Below are positions 16,185 through 25,339 of a stretch of DNA of 64,000 nt, one piece after another. Source of the DNA: Streptococcus sp. 1643 (GTDB lineage: Bacteria > Bacillota > Bacilli > Lactobacillales > Streptococcaceae); the NCBI RefSeq assembly GCF_006228325.1, contig NZ_CP040231.1, positions 941,001 to 1,005,000 on the forward strand. The letters are read 5' to 3'. Positions within the stretch are counted from its first letter, which is position 1. The number at the start of each line of letters is the position of its first letter. The notes under the pieces are model-generated. The model saw nothing but the letters and a program-made list of their open reading frames with translations. It did no database searches and was not told where the DNA came from. Both the position numbers and the translations under genes were made by a program.

Positions 16185-17498
16185 ATGAAGGATAAACTGA
16201 TTAAAAAGTTTGTTGATAGGATGATGGCCTTTGTCAATACCAAAGGTGTAACAGCGATAAAAGATGGTATTGTTTTCTCTATGCCATTGTTGATTGTTGG
16301 CTCCATCTTTCTTATCTTGGCCAATCTTCCAGTTCCAGCTCTAGCAACGATGTTAGAAACTAGTGGTATTACCCCTGTTCTCAATCAAGCAATTGGTGCA
16401 ACCTTTAATATCAGTGCGATTGTAACAGTCATTGGGATTGCGTATACCTATGCTAAGCTAGAAAAACAGGAGCCGCTTGGGGCAGGTGTCATTGCCCTAG
16501 CAGTTTTCTTGCTAATCCAGCCCTCCAGTTTGATTTCTAAAAATGGGGATGTAGTTGGTAACATTATTCTGAAGGATTGGACTTCCGGGAAAGGGATGAT
16601 TGGTGCCATTATCGTTGGTTTGATAGTAGGAGCAAGCTATTCTTGGTTTTTGAAGAAAAATATCAAAATCAAAATGCCAGATGGCGTACCAACTGGTGTA
16701 GCCAACGCATTTTCAGCCTTGATTCCTGCTACTGTTATTATCACAGCGGCAACGATCTTTGTCGGACTTGTTGAACAATTGTTTAAGGTCACAACGATTG
16801 AAGTGATTTATAATCTTATTCAAACACCAATGCAAGGCTTGACTGACTCATTGTTTGGTGCGGTGCTTATGTGTTTCCTTGTACCATTCTTATGGATGTT
16901 TGGGGTGCACGGCTCAACTGTAGTTGGTGGCATCATGAGTGGCTTGCTACAGGCGAATGCTTTGGAAAACCAAGCCATTTTAGATAAGGGCCTAGAATTA
17001 AATCTAGCCAATGGCGGTCATATTGTGACGATTCAATTTTTTGATCAATTTATCAATGTTACAGGTGCCGGGATTACGATTGGTTTGGTAGTTTACATGG
17101 TTGCATTTGCAAAATCAAAACAACTAAAAATTCTTGGACGTCTTGAAATGGTTCCAGCCATCTTTAATATCAATGAGCCGGTGCTCTTTGGTTTGCCGAT
17201 TGTAATGAATCCAGTTTTAGCAACTCCCTTTATATTAACGCCTATTTTATCTTGTATCATCCAGTATTCAGCGATTTATTTTGGACTGACACCTATGTAT
17301 GGTGCCGTTCAAGTTCCGTGGACTTGTCCTCCAATTATTTCAGGATTTATCATCGGTGGTTGGAAAACAGCCTTGTTGCAAACACTTATTTTGGTTATGT
17401 CTTTCTTTGTTTATTATCCGTTTATTAAACAGATGGATAAACAAGCTTTACAAGCTGTAATACAAGAAACAAGCGATTTAGAAGATGAAGATTGGTAA
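16185..17498 (+). CDS. PTS lactose/cellobiose family IIC permease
   Basis: 437 residues, about ten membrane segments; membrane channel that imports and phosphorylates the beta-glucoside with IIB/IIA. The N-terminus (FVDRMMAFVNTKGVTAIKDG) and the sugar-binding region with FNINEPVLFGLPIVMNP are family hallmarks. ATG at 16182 or 16185; AAGGAG at 16173-16178 favours 16185. Confidence 0.92.
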   Translation: MKDKLIKKFVDRMMAFVNTKGVTAIKDGIVFSMPLLIVGSIFLILANLPVPALATMLETSGITPVLNQAIGATFNISAIVTVIGIAYTYAKLEKQEPLGAGVIALAVFLLIQPSSLISKNGDVVGNIILKDWTSGKGMIGAIIVGLIVGASYSWFLKKNIKIKMPDGVPTGVANAFSALIPATVIITAATIFVGLVEQLFKVTTIEVIYNLIQTPMQGLTDSLFGAVLMCFLVPFLWMFGVHGSTVVGGIMSGLLQANALENQAILDKGLELNLANGGHIVTIQFFDQFINVTGAGITIGLVVYMVAFAKSKQLKILGRLEMVPAIFNINEPVLFGLPIVMNPVLATPFILTPILSCIIQYSAIYFGLTPMYGAVQVPWTCPPIISGFIIGGWKTALLQTLILVMSFFVYYPFIKQMDKQALQAVIQETSDLEDEDW

Positions 17499-17511
17499 GA
17501 GAGGTATTAAA

Positions 17512-17832
17512 ATGGACGAAAAAGTACTCGAAGTGTGTTTTCAAATTATCACCTATGTAGGAACAGCAAAATCTATGTACATCAATGCTATTCAATTGGC
17601 TAAGCAGGGTGAATTCGAGCAGGCTAAAGATAGAATTAAACAAGGCGAAGAAGCATTTGTACAGGGACACAATGCTCACCACTCACTTTTGACAAAAGAA
17701 ATGAATGGGGAATTAAGCGAAACAGGTCTACTTCTGATGCATGCTGAGGATCAGTTAATGAGTGCAGAAGGTTTTCGAACGATTGCTGAGGAATTTATAG
17801 CAGTCTATAAACGCTTTGAGGAAGGTAAATAG
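17512..17832 (+). CDS. PTS lactose/cellobiose family IIA component
   Basis: 106 residues. Three-helix phosphocarrier; the phosphorylated histidine should be His77 in LLMHAEDQLMSA, matching the HAQDHLM motif of the family. GHNAHHSLLTKE lies before it. Start at 17512 with AGAGGT upstream. Last intact gene of the PTS operon. Confidence 0.9.
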   Translation: MDEKVLEVCFQIITYVGTAKSMYINAIQLAKQGEFEQAKDRIKQGEEAFVQGHNAHHSLLTKEMNGELSETGLLLMHAEDQLMSAEGFRTIAEEFIAVYKRFEEGK

Positions 17833-17840
17833 AGCAAGTT

Positions 17841-19107
17841 ATGAAAGTAAAAAATCAAGCAATGTTAATTACCTATTCAGACAGTCCTGGAAAAAATCTG
17901 AAAGACTTGAAGTAGGTCTTAATCTCAGCCAAGTCGCCTTTTCCCTTGATTTCCTAGAAAAGAAAGATGAGTCTGCCTATCCGGATTTGTTTATCCACTA
18001 CAAAAACTTTTGGCCAAACAGTGGGCCGACTCAGGAAGATGTAGACCTGATTTACAAACGGAAGCCACGTGCTCCCTATAGCATTGCCAAGTTTGCTGAT
18101 GGTAGTGAGGAAAAAGTTTGGTGTACCTTTGATGAGCAACAGATCGACCTCGATGTGACAAGAGAAACAACTCGTCGCTTTATTCAGGAAAATCTGGAAC
18201 AGCTGGCGGACCACGGAGCTTCCATTATTCGCTTGGACGCCTTTGTCTACGCCAATAAGAAAATCGGCACCAACTGTTTCTTTGTTGAGCCAGATATTTG
18301 GGAAATGCTTCATTTTCCGTGTCAGCTATTGGCACCAAAAGGAGTGAAAATTCTTCCAGAAATTCATGAACATTACACCATTCAGCAAAAAATCGCTGAG
18401 CAAGACTACTATGTCTATGACTTTGCCCTTCCGATGCTGGTTTTTCATGCTCTTTATTCAGGTAATGTCAAACGTCTTGTTCACTGGATGGAAATCTGCC
18501 TCGCAAGCAATTTACAACCTTAGACACGCACGATAGTATCGGAGTGGTCGATGTCAAGGACTTGCTAACAGATGTTGAAACAGAGGCGACAAGAGAAGCC
18601 CTCTATGCCCAAGGAGCAAATGTCAAAAAGATTTACAGCTCAGAGGCCTACAATAATTTGGATATTTATAAGAAAAATTGTACCTACTATTCATCTTTAG
18701 GAAATGATGACCAAGCCTATCTCTTGGCACGTGTGCTTCAATGTTTTGCACCAGGTATTCCGCAGATTTACTACGTTGGCTTGTTGTCAGGAGAAAATGA
18801 TATCGAATTGCTCGAATCAACCAAAGAAGGCTGCAACATCAACCGTCACTATTACGATTTGGAAGAAATTGAGCGAGAAGTTCAACGCCCAGTTGTGCAG
18901 TCCTTGTTCAATCTGCTCAAATTCCGTAATACCAGCGCAGCATTTGATGGAGAGTTTGCTGTTGACATGGAAGACGCTAATACTATCCACATCAGCTAGA
19001 CCAATACCGATGCCAATACAGTGGCAGAATGAAGAGCTAATCTGAAAGATAAATCATTTGAAATTACAGAGAAAATAGATAGTGAAAGAACATCGATTTA
19101 TCTATAA
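17841..19107 (+). pseudogene. gtfA: Sucrose phosphorylase (gtfA), decayed
   Basis: Begins MKVKNQAMLITYSDSPGKNL as in streptococcal GtfA and stops after 24 codons. A different frame continues with EKKDESAYPDLFIHYKNFWP, EEQIDLDVT-like (DEQQIDLDVTRETT) and ASIIRLDAF, EILPEIHEHYT-like catalytic regions to a stop near 18521. A third frame resumes [18 protein letters not shown] and [19 protein letters not shown], with an early stop at about 18999. The segment between residues about 25 and 85 of the family is missing. So there is an internal deletion, at least two frameshifts and a nonsense codon. The intact enzyme would split sucrose with phosphate to glucose-1-phosphate and fructose. Confidence 0.88.
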
Positions 19108-19119
19108 TAGAATACAAAC

Positions 19120-19155
19120 GAGTGGTGGAAACGTTTGATTTCCTCACTCTTTTTG
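19120..19155 (+). terminator. Terminator with embedded cre-like core
   Basis: GAGTG/CACTC and nested GGAAA/TTTCC form a hairpin followed by TTTTTG. The loop side contains TGGAAACGTTTGAT, close to a CcpA box, but its position makes a terminator role more likely. A second weak hairpin follows at 19250-19280. Confidence 0.55.
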
Positions 19156-19369
19156 TTAGCTAGTTAGTAACAAAATAGTACTTAAACGTAAACTATGAAT
19201 TATATCCTGTTGTGACGATAATTGTTCGAGAATATTCGTAATAAAAAACAGGAACAGTCAATTAAACTGCTCCTATTTTTATGATAGAATATAGGTAGTT
19301 ATAAATCGAGAGCAACTAAGAAGCAGTAACAAATATTACATATAAAATAATCAAAATAAGGAAGATAAA

Positions 19370-20113
19370 ATGACAGAAATTGACAAAAAGAATTTAAAAA
19401 ATTATCTTTATTGTACATTTGGAATTACTTATATAGCTTGGGGGATTCTTGCCATCTTTACTCAATCTTATATTTTGGGATTAGAGACATTTATAGGAAG
19501 AATATTACATATAGTTGGTGCACTTGGACCAGCTATTGCAAGTGGCTTTTATTTAAAAAGTAATAATATAAAATTTAAACATTTTTTATTTAATAAGATA
19601 GAAAATAGTAGTATTTATTTCATTTATCATATGTTAGCAATTTTGATACTATTTTCTGTATCTTCCTTAGAATTAAACGGAGTATCCATTTATCTGATGC
19701 CATTATTCTTTATACAACTAATTTTTTTTGGTGGTGGACATGAAGAATTAGGATGGAGAGGAATATTACAGCCATTACTTGATAAAAAATATACTTATTG
19801 GCAATCTAATTTGATTGTAGGTTCAATCTGGGGAATTTGGCATCTGCCTTTATGGTTTATAGTCGGAGAAAGTCATCAAGGATTTCCTTTCATTTTATTT
19901 TTTATATATACATTATTTTTAAGTTTTGTTTTAGGGCTTCTTTATCGTCAAACGAAATCTGTGGGGTACTGTCTATTATTTCATGCGTTCGCAAATTTGT
20001 TAAATCTCTATTTTGTGTTAAAAATTAATCTTATTTTTATTATCATTTTTATTGGTTATTTGATTTATACTATATTGGCGAGTAATAGAATTAGTAAGGA
20101 AACAACATTTTAA
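19370..20113 (+). CDS. CPBP family intramembrane glutamic endopeptidase
   Basis: 247 residues with about seven or eight membrane segments. The CPBP (Abi/CAAX-protease) motifs are all present: GGGHEELGWRG (EExxxR), WGIWHLPLW (motif 2 His) and LLFHAFANLL (motif 3). Such proteases cleave within the membrane; in streptococci some protect against self-made bacteriocins or modify signalling peptides. AAGGAAG precedes the ATG. No peptide or bacteriocin gene was seen next to it. Confidence 0.85.
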   Translation: MTEIDKKNLKNYLYCTFGITYIAWGILAIFTQSYILGLETFIGRILHIVGALGPAIASGFYLKSNNIKFKHFLFNKIENSSIYFIYHMLAILILFSVSSLELNGVSIYLMPLFFIQLIFFGGGHEELGWRGILQPLLDKKYTYWQSNLIVGSIWGIWHLPLWFIVGESHQGFPFILFFIYTLFLSFVLGLLYRQTKSVGYCLLFHAFANLLNLYFVLKINLIFIIIFIGYLIYTILASNRISKETTF

Positions 20114-20267
20114 AATTTAGATCAGGATATCCATTATTGAATGTAACGTGTGGTCATTCTAGATAATCAATGTTAGAGACTTTTCTATTTGATGAGGCAT
20201 CACTGATTGTTCAAACTGATTTAACAAGTATTTATCTAGTGAAAGTCCTACAGCAAGGAGTTTAAAC

Positions 20268-21074
20268 ATGAAATTCCATGAATTTGGTGATAAGAATTTG
20301 CCTCCTATTATACTGATACATGGTGGTGGCAGTTCTTGGTGGAATTATCTTCGTCAAGCACGAATCTTGTCAAAAGAATACCGTATTATTCTACCAACTT
20401 TGAATGGCCACGGCGAGGAATATCAACTTGATTATGTTTCTACTGAAGATTCTGCTTTGGAGATTCTAGACTATATCAAAGCAAACTGTGGTGGGAAATT
20501 GTTTGCAATCGGTGGTGTTTCACTTGGTGGTCAAATTGCCATGGAGCTTTTGTCTTTAGACAGTGAAATTGCTGAGAAGGCCATCATAGATGGAAGCCTC
20601 TGTATTCCTCAACCAAGATTAGCTAAAATCAGCATTTTTCTGGTACGTCTATTTGGCAAACTGATGTTTAGTAAATTCTCTTGTAAACTTCAGTTAAGCA
20701 TGATGAACAAACTCTATCCTAAACTGGCTTATCCAGAGGAACTAAAAGATTATTATTTGGAGGATCTGCCAAGGACGCATATCAAAACATTGGTGACCAT
20801 TTACAAAAACTATATGGGATGTTACAAGCTGAAAGATATGATTTCTGCTAGCAAGGCTCAGGTTCTGTATATCTATGGTGAAAAAGAATTGAACTGTGTG
20901 AAAGAATCAGCGAAATTATTTCATCAGCTACATTCAAATACAATTTTCTATGAAGCAAAGGGCTATAACCACGGCTATTTATCAGCTTACCTACCTTATG
21001 AGTGGATTGATTTGGTGGTGCCATTTTTAAAGAGTGACTCATTAGAAATGTGTAACGAATCTGATATGCCATAA
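20268..21074 (+). CDS. Alpha/beta hydrolase
   Basis: 268 residues. Oxyanion-hole motif HGGGSSWWN near residue 20 and nucleophile elbow GGVSLGGQ (Ser about 88) mark an alpha/beta hydrolase; the catalytic His is probably in GYNHGYLS near the C-terminus. CAAGGAG precedes the start. Cytoplasmic; substrate unknown. Confidence 0.8.
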   Translation: MKFHEFGDKNLPPIILIHGGGSSWWNYLRQARILSKEYRIILPTLNGHGEEYQLDYVSTEDSALEILDYIKANCGGKLFAIGGVSLGGQIAMELLSLDSEIAEKAIIDGSLCIPQPRLAKISIFLVRLFGKLMFSKFSCKLQLSMMNKLYPKLAYPEELKDYYLEDLPRTHIKTLVTIYKNYMGCYKLKDMISASKAQVLYIYGEKELNCVKESAKLFHQLHSNTIFYEAKGYNHGYLSAYLPYEWIDLVVPFLKSDSLEMCNESDMP

Positions 21075-21085
21075 GGAGGAAACGG

Positions 21086-21232
21086 ATGCTAGGAGCAATT
21101 ATTGGAGATATTGTAGGTTTAGTTTACGAATGGAACAATATCAAAACGAAGGATTTTTCTTTATTTTGTGAGGATTGTTTTTTCACGGATGATACGGTCA
21201 TGGCCTGTGCTGTTGATGGTAAAAACGTATAA
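21086..21232 (+). pseudogene. ADP-ribosylglycohydrolase (DraG-like) N-terminal remnant A
   Basis: 48 codons with a perfect AAGGAGG site: MLGAIIGDIVGLVYEWNNIK, later DCFFTDDTVMACAVDGKNV-stop. GAxxGDxxGSxxE and FTDDT are the metal-binding motifs of the ADP-ribosylglycohydrolase family. The rest of the gene is missing here; a second N-terminal copy lies at 23319 and a C-terminal piece at 24160. Confidence 0.8.
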
Positions 21233-21256
21233 ACCTGTGAATGAAAGTGATTAAGA

Positions 21257-21283
21257 AAAGCCTTGATTGTAAGGCTTTTTGTT
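21257..21283 (+). terminator. Rho-independent terminator
   Basis: AAAGCCTT (21257-21264) and AAGGCTTT (21271-21278) followed by TTGTT. Confidence 0.65.
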
Positions 21284-21351
21284 ATATTAAAAATTGAAAT
21301 TGAAAAGTAATCAATTTAAACGATAATATGGCTCATACAGATTGTTAAATA

Positions 21352-21380
21352 TTGAACTAATATAACTGTTATGGTATAAT
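21352..21380 (+). promoter_or_regulatory. Promoter of the GntR-ABC operon
   Basis: TTGAAC (21352-21357), 17-base spacer ending TGG, TATAAT (21375-21380). Both boxes and an extended -10 are present. Confidence 0.7.
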
Positions 21381-21422
21381 ATAAACAGGTAAAACAGCTG
21401 GATAGTTAGGAGGATATGGAGG

Positions 21423-21803
21423 GTGAATATACAAATTGATAATTCAAGTGATAATCCGATTTATTTACAGATAAAAAATCAAATAAAGGCTCAGATTATT
21501 TCGGGAGAATTAAAGGTTGGCGAGCAATTGCCATCAATCAGATTCTTAGCTAAAGAACTTCGAGTGAGTATGATAACTGCTAAAAGAGCTTTTGATGAAC
21601 TGGAACTTGATGGTTTCATTAATTCAGTTCAAGGTAAAGGTAATTTTGTTGCAGCTCAAAATAAAGAGCTTATTCGAGAAGAATATTTGAAACGAATCGA
21701 ATCAAAGATGCAAGATATTCTTGAGCTTTCAGCTATTGCAGGTGTAACCAATGATGAGTTGGTAGAGATGTTTAGTAGTTATATGGAGGGAAAATATGAG
21801 TGA
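21423..21803 (+). CDS. GntR family regulator, YtrA subfamily
   Basis: 126 residues from a GTG start with AGGAGG nine bases upstream. The winged helix (PIYLQIKNQIKAQIISGELK, QLPSIRFLAKELRVSMITAK, GNFVAAQNKE) is followed by only a short helical tail, as in YtrA-type regulators. These characteristically repress an adjacent ABC transporter operon, and the next two genes are exactly that. Its stop overlaps the ATPase start by eight bases. Confidence 0.88.
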   Translation: MNIQIDNSSDNPIYLQIKNQIKAQIISGELKVGEQLPSIRFLAKELRVSMITAKRAFDELELDGFINSVQGKGNFVAAQNKELIREEYLKRIESKMQDILELSAIAGVTNDELVEMFSSYMEGKYE

Positions 21804-22644
21804 TTTTGCTATTGAAATCAAAAACTTGGTTAAAAAGTTTGATGACTTTACATTAGGTCCGATAGATTTTGCTATTCCTAAAGGCTCTATTGTCGGATAT
21901 ATTGGCCAAAACGGTGCTGGTAAAAGTACAACCATAAAATTATTGTTAGGATTACTTAAGAAAGATTCAGGAGAAATTAAAATTTTAGATTATGATAATC
22001 CTAATAGTCTTGAATTGAAAGATAAAATCGGAGTAGTGTTTGATGATTTATTAGTGCCGGAAGAAATGACACTTGTTGATTTGGAAAAATTTTGTTCAAG
22101 GGTATATTCAAAATGGGACAGAGAATTTTTCTATCAATTAATAAAAAAATTTAATTTATCTGAAAAACAGGCTATTAAAAGTTATTCTCGTGGAATGAGA
22201 ATGAAATTATCGATGGCAGTAGCTTTATCTCATAAAGCAGAAATTCTCATTTTGGATGAAGCTACGAGTGGATTGGATCCGATTGTAAGGGAGGAAATTT
22301 TAGATTTTCTTCTTGACTTTATTCAAGATGAGAATCATACAATTTTAATATCGTCACATATCCTATCAGATTTAGAGAAAGTGGCGGATTATATTGCTTT
22401 TATCAATGATGGTAAAGTTCTTTTTGTTGAACCAAAGGATGAACTCAAAGAAAACTATGGTATCTGTACTTTATCTAATGAAGAAGTTAAAAATCTTGAT
22501 GAGGAAGCCATAATTGGAAGAAGGATACACTCATTCGGACAAGAGTTGCTTGTTAAAAGAAATCTTGTTCCAGATGGAATCAGATTACAAAAGCCGTCTA
22601 TCGAAGATATTATGATATATTTTGTGAAAGGAGGTAAAAGATAA
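21796..22644 (+). CDS. ABC transporter ATP-binding protein
   Basis: 282 residues. Walker A GQNGAGKST, signature YSRGMRMKL, Walker B ILILDEATSGLDP and switch His (ISSHIL) are all intact. The C-terminal extension (GKVLFVEPKDELKENYG) is typical of YtrB/antimicrobial-peptide type exporters. Works with the next gene; overlaps it by one base. Confidence 0.9.
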   Translation: MSDFAIEIKNLVKKFDDFTLGPIDFAIPKGSIVGYIGQNGAGKSTTIKLLLGLLKKDSGEIKILDYDNPNSLELKDKIGVVFDDLLVPEEMTLVDLEKFCSRVYSKWDREFFYQLIKKFNLSEKQAIKSYSRGMRMKLSMAVALSHKAEILILDEATSGLDPIVREEILDFLLDFIQDENHTILISSHILSDLEKVADYIAFINDGKVLFVEPKDELKENYGICTLSNEEVKNLDEEAIIGRRIHSFGQELLVKRNLVPDGIRLQKPSIEDIMIYFVKGGKR

Positions 22645-23273
22645 TGACTGCATTGATATTAAAAGATATAGCTACTTTAAAGAAAACACTACTATTAACA
22701 ATTGCTCTCTGTATTGCCCTCATTGTGTATGGTGTGTATGAAAATGAAATTTTTATGATACCGCTTATTTGTACAATGATACCGTTAATTTTAACTGCAG
22801 TCGCTTTTGGTTATGATACGAAATCGAAATTTGAACAATTTGCCTTTTCAATGCCGATTAAAAAGAGTAGCTTTGTATTAAGTAAATTGTTTTTTGCGTT
22901 TGTTTTTGGATTAGTAGGTTCAGTTTGTTTATTTGTTCAATTGGTAATAAAAAAAGAGATGTTAATAGACAGCATCATATTTATCTCACTAATTACATTA
23001 GTTGCAAGTATTTTGATATCAGCTATTCAACTTCCGTTTATCCTTAAGTACGGTGCTGAAAAAGGTAGGCTAATCATGGTTATAACATACTTTACAGTAT
23101 TTGCTCTGTCTAGTTTTTTTAAAGCAAAATCAGATTTACTGACTAATGTTGTAGAGTTTTTCTTAAAGAATTCGAGATTAATGATTTTTATTGGAATGGT
23201 TTTTGTCAGTATTATTACCATAGGAGTTGCTATAAAAATATCTATTTTAATTATGGAGAAAAAAGAATACTAG
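22644..23273 (+). CDS. ABC-2 type transporter permease
   Basis: 209 residues with six predicted membrane segments and an early coupling region (GYDTKSKFEQFAFSMPIKKS) typical of ABC-2 permeases partnered with YtrA-type regulators. Likely exports a cell-envelope-active compound or senses such stress. Start coupled to the ATPase stop. Confidence 0.85.
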   Translation: MTALILKDIATLKKTLLLTIALCIALIVYGVYENEIFMIPLICTMIPLILTAVAFGYDTKSKFEQFAFSMPIKKSSFVLSKLFFAFVFGLVGSVCLFVQLVIKKEMLIDSIIFISLITLVASILISAIQLPFILKYGAEKGRLIMVITYFTVFALSSFFKAKSDLLTNVVEFFLKNSRLMIFIGMVFVSIITIGVAIKISILIMEKKEY

Positions 23274-23318
23274 AGAAGCTGAGAGTAGATTATAAAAACT
23301 TAGAAGGTGGCAAATCTT

Positions 23319-23422
23319 ATGCTAGGGCAATTATTGGAGACATTGTAGGTTCAGTTTACGAATGGAACAATATCAAAACGAAGTATTTTGTGAGGATTAT
23401 TTTTTCACGGATGATACGGTAA
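23319..23422 (+). pseudogene. ADP-ribosylglycohydrolase N-terminal remnant B
   Basis: Nucleotide near-copy of 21086-21196: GCTAGGGCAATTATTGGAGA, GTTTACGAATGGAACAATAT, TTTTTTCACGGATGATACGG. One A of GGAGC is missing, breaking the frame after a few codons, and a short stretch before TATTTTGTGAGG is deleted. With remnant A it forms direct repeats bracketing the GntR-ABC cassette. Confidence 0.75.
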
Positions 23423-23469
23423 GTCCGAACCGCTGAGAGTGTGAGTTTGTTAGCGAAACGTAGCTAATC

Positions 23470-23505
23470 CTCAAAATAAAGGAACTAAAACTCCATTATT
23501 TTGAG
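23470..23505 (+). promoter_or_regulatory. Long hairpin upstream of the SAP-domain gene
   Basis: CTCAAAATAA (23470-23479) and TTATTTTGAG (23496-23505) are perfectly complementary, with GGA/TCC extending the stem. There is no T run, so not a standard terminator. It could be an operator or a leader structure for the gene starting at 23541. Confidence 0.4.
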
Positions 23506-23540
23506 ATGACAACCTAAATTGGCTTTAAGGAGGTGTTATA

Positions 23541-24158
23541 TTGATAGAGAGCAGACCTGAGTTTGATAAAATCTCATCCTTTGATGAGTTTAATAAATAC
23601 TACTGGTATCGTGATGAACTTTCACAGATATGCAAGTCATTAGGACTTGAATATAGAGGTACAAAACAGGAACTCAATGATATCATTGAGCAGTACTTTA
23701 AGGGGAATTTGATTAAAAAATCATCAATAAAAAGCAAGAAGAAACAAGTAGAAGTCGTTACTTTAGATACGCCTTTACTTGAATGTGGATTCTCCTTTAA
23801 TGCACACTTTAGAGAATATTTTTCAACTTTAACAAGTGTTTCGCCCTTTAAATTTACTGCTGATATGGCTACAGCCTGGAGAAAGGCAAAAAGAGAAAAT
23901 GATTTGAGTTTTACAATCCAAGATATGCTAAAAGTTTATTATGGAGATTCAGATTATGCCAAGTATGACCATTCGGTGTGTCAATGGAATCAATTTTTTA
24001 AGGATTTCTGTGCAGACGAAAATAGTCGTAACTACTCAAACAAGTTAAAAATAGCTTCTATTCTTTGGAAAGAAGTTAGAAATTCAAGTAATGAAAAAAT
24101 TTATTCAAAAAATCTTTTGACTGAATATGCTGATAAAATAAAAGACTATTGTAAGTAG
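23541..24158 (+). CDS. SAP domain protein with DUF6434-type C-terminus
   Basis: 205 residues, TTG start with TAAGGAGG upstream. Residues about 25-50 (RDELSQICKSLGLEYRGTKQ, ELNDIIEQYFKGN) form a SAP-like helix-extension-helix nucleic-acid-binding motif. The C-terminal part (LECGFSFNAHFREYFSTLTS, KYDHSVCQWNQFFKDFC, LWKEVRNS) resembles DUF6434. Cytoplasmic, function unknown. It lies between pieces of the broken ADP-ribosylglycohydrolase gene, so it is probably an insertion. Confidence 0.75.
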   Translation: MIESRPEFDKISSFDEFNKYYWYRDELSQICKSLGLEYRGTKQELNDIIEQYFKGNLIKKSSIKSKKKQVEVVTLDTPLLECGFSFNAHFREYFSTLTSVSPFKFTADMATAWRKAKRENDLSFTIQDMLKVYYGDSDYAKYDHSVCQWNQFFKDFCADENSRNYSNKLKIASILWKEVRNSSNEKIYSKNLLTEYADKIKDYCK

Positions 24159-24159
24159 A

Positions 24160-24265
24160 AACGCCATCTCACTTGGTGGCAGAGGCAGCTTATGGTATTC
24201 CTTATTGGATAAAGGATAAAACTTATTCTGATTTGGATGAATCCTTAAAGGTGATGGGAAAATAG
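24160..24265 (+). pseudogene. ADP-ribosylglycohydrolase C-terminal remnant
   Basis: NAISLG is followed, after a short deletion and frame change, by AEAAYGIPYWIKDKTYSDLD ESLKVMGK-stop. In intact DraG-like proteins NAISLGGDTDT and AEAAYGIP are separated by the second metal motif; that stretch is lost here. It matches the N-terminal remnants at 21086 and 23319. Confidence 0.7.
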
Positions 24266-24394
24266 AATAAAATTATATTAATCTCCGGTACGTCAAAGTT
24301 CCCTTTTCTGAGTTTTCATTATATAATAGCATTATATGTAATGACTGATGTAGTTACACTAACATTTCTATTTAAAAATTAAGGAGTACTATTA

Positions 24395-25276
24395 ATGAAA
24401 AAAGTAATGTTAATTATCAACCCTACCTCTGGTGGGGAAAAGGCTTTGGATTATAAGGTCAAGCTGGAGAATAAGGCCAAGGATTATTTTGAGCAGGTGG
24501 AAACAAAAATTACCGAAAAAGCACTGGATGCAACACATTTTGCTGAGGAAGCGTCTCGTGAGCAGTATGATGCAGTGGTGTGTTTTGGTGGAGATGGGAC
24601 TGTCAATGAAGTTATTTCAGGTATTGCTGAGAGAGACTTCATTCCTAAGTTAGGGATTATCCCTGGTGGGACGGGTAACCTCATTACGAAACTTTTGGAA
24701 ATCAATCAAGACATCGATGGTGCGATTGATGAACTCGATTTTAACTTAACCAACAAGATTGATATCGGTAAAGCAAATGATAACTATTTTGGTTATATTT
24801 TTAGTATCGGTTCTCTGCCTGAGGCGATTCACAATGTTGAAATCGAGGACAAGACAAAATTCGGTATTTTAGCCTATGCTGTAAATACCATGAAGTCCGT
24901 GATGACGGATCAGGTCTTTAACATTAAGGTTGAGACTGAAAATGGAAATTATGTTGGTGAAGCTAGTCATGTTTTGGTTCTCTTGACAAATTACTTCGCT
25001 GATAAGAAAATCTTTGAAGAAGACAAAGATGGCTATGCCAATATTTTGATTCTAAAAGATGCTTCTATATTCTCAAAATTATCCGTCATTCCTGACTTAC
25101 TAAAAGGAGATGTTGTCGGTAATGATAATATTGAGTATATCAGAGCGCGTAATATTAAGATCTCTTCAGATAGTGAATTGGAGTCAGATGTTGACGGCGA
25201 TAAATCAGATAACCTACCTGTTGAAATCAAAGTCCTAGCTCAGCGAGTAGAAGTATTTTCAAAACCGAAAGAGTAG
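24395..25276 (+). CDS. Diacylglycerol/lipid kinase family protein
   Basis: 293 residues. The catalytic domain has NPTSGG at 9-14, the nucleotide-binding GGDGTVNEVISGI near residue 66, and PGGTGNLITKLL. Phosphorylates diacylglycerol or a related lipid at the membrane using ATP, feeding phospholipid recycling. AAGGAGT precedes the ATG. Stands alone with no obvious partner. Confidence 0.88.
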   Translation: MKKVMLIINPTSGGEKALDYKVKLENKAKDYFEQVETKITEKALDATHFAEEASREQYDAVVCFGGDGTVNEVISGIAERDFIPKLGIIPGGTGNLITKLLEINQDIDGAIDELDFNLTNKIDIGKANDNYFGYIFSIGSLPEAIHNVEIEDKTKFGILAYAVNTMKSVMTDQVFNIKVETENGNYVGEASHVLVLLTNYFADKKIFEEDKDGYANILILKDASIFSKLSVIPDLLKGDVVGNDNIEYIRARNIKISSDSELESDVDGDKSDNLPVEIKVLAQRVEVFSKPKE

Positions 25277-25339
25277 AAAGTAAAAATTAGTTTATTATTC
25301 ACAACGAAATTAAGTTCTATATCAACGATTGGAGGAGGA

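Noticed and set aside
17816..18523. Intact 235-residue sugar enzyme
   Set aside because: Comparison with GtfA shows that it is only the middle part of a broken sucrose phosphorylase read from a non-native start.
19126..19139. cre site downstream of gtfA
   Set aside because: TGGAAACGTTTGAT is close to a CcpA box, but it lies inside a terminator hairpin after the pseudogene with no promoter following it.
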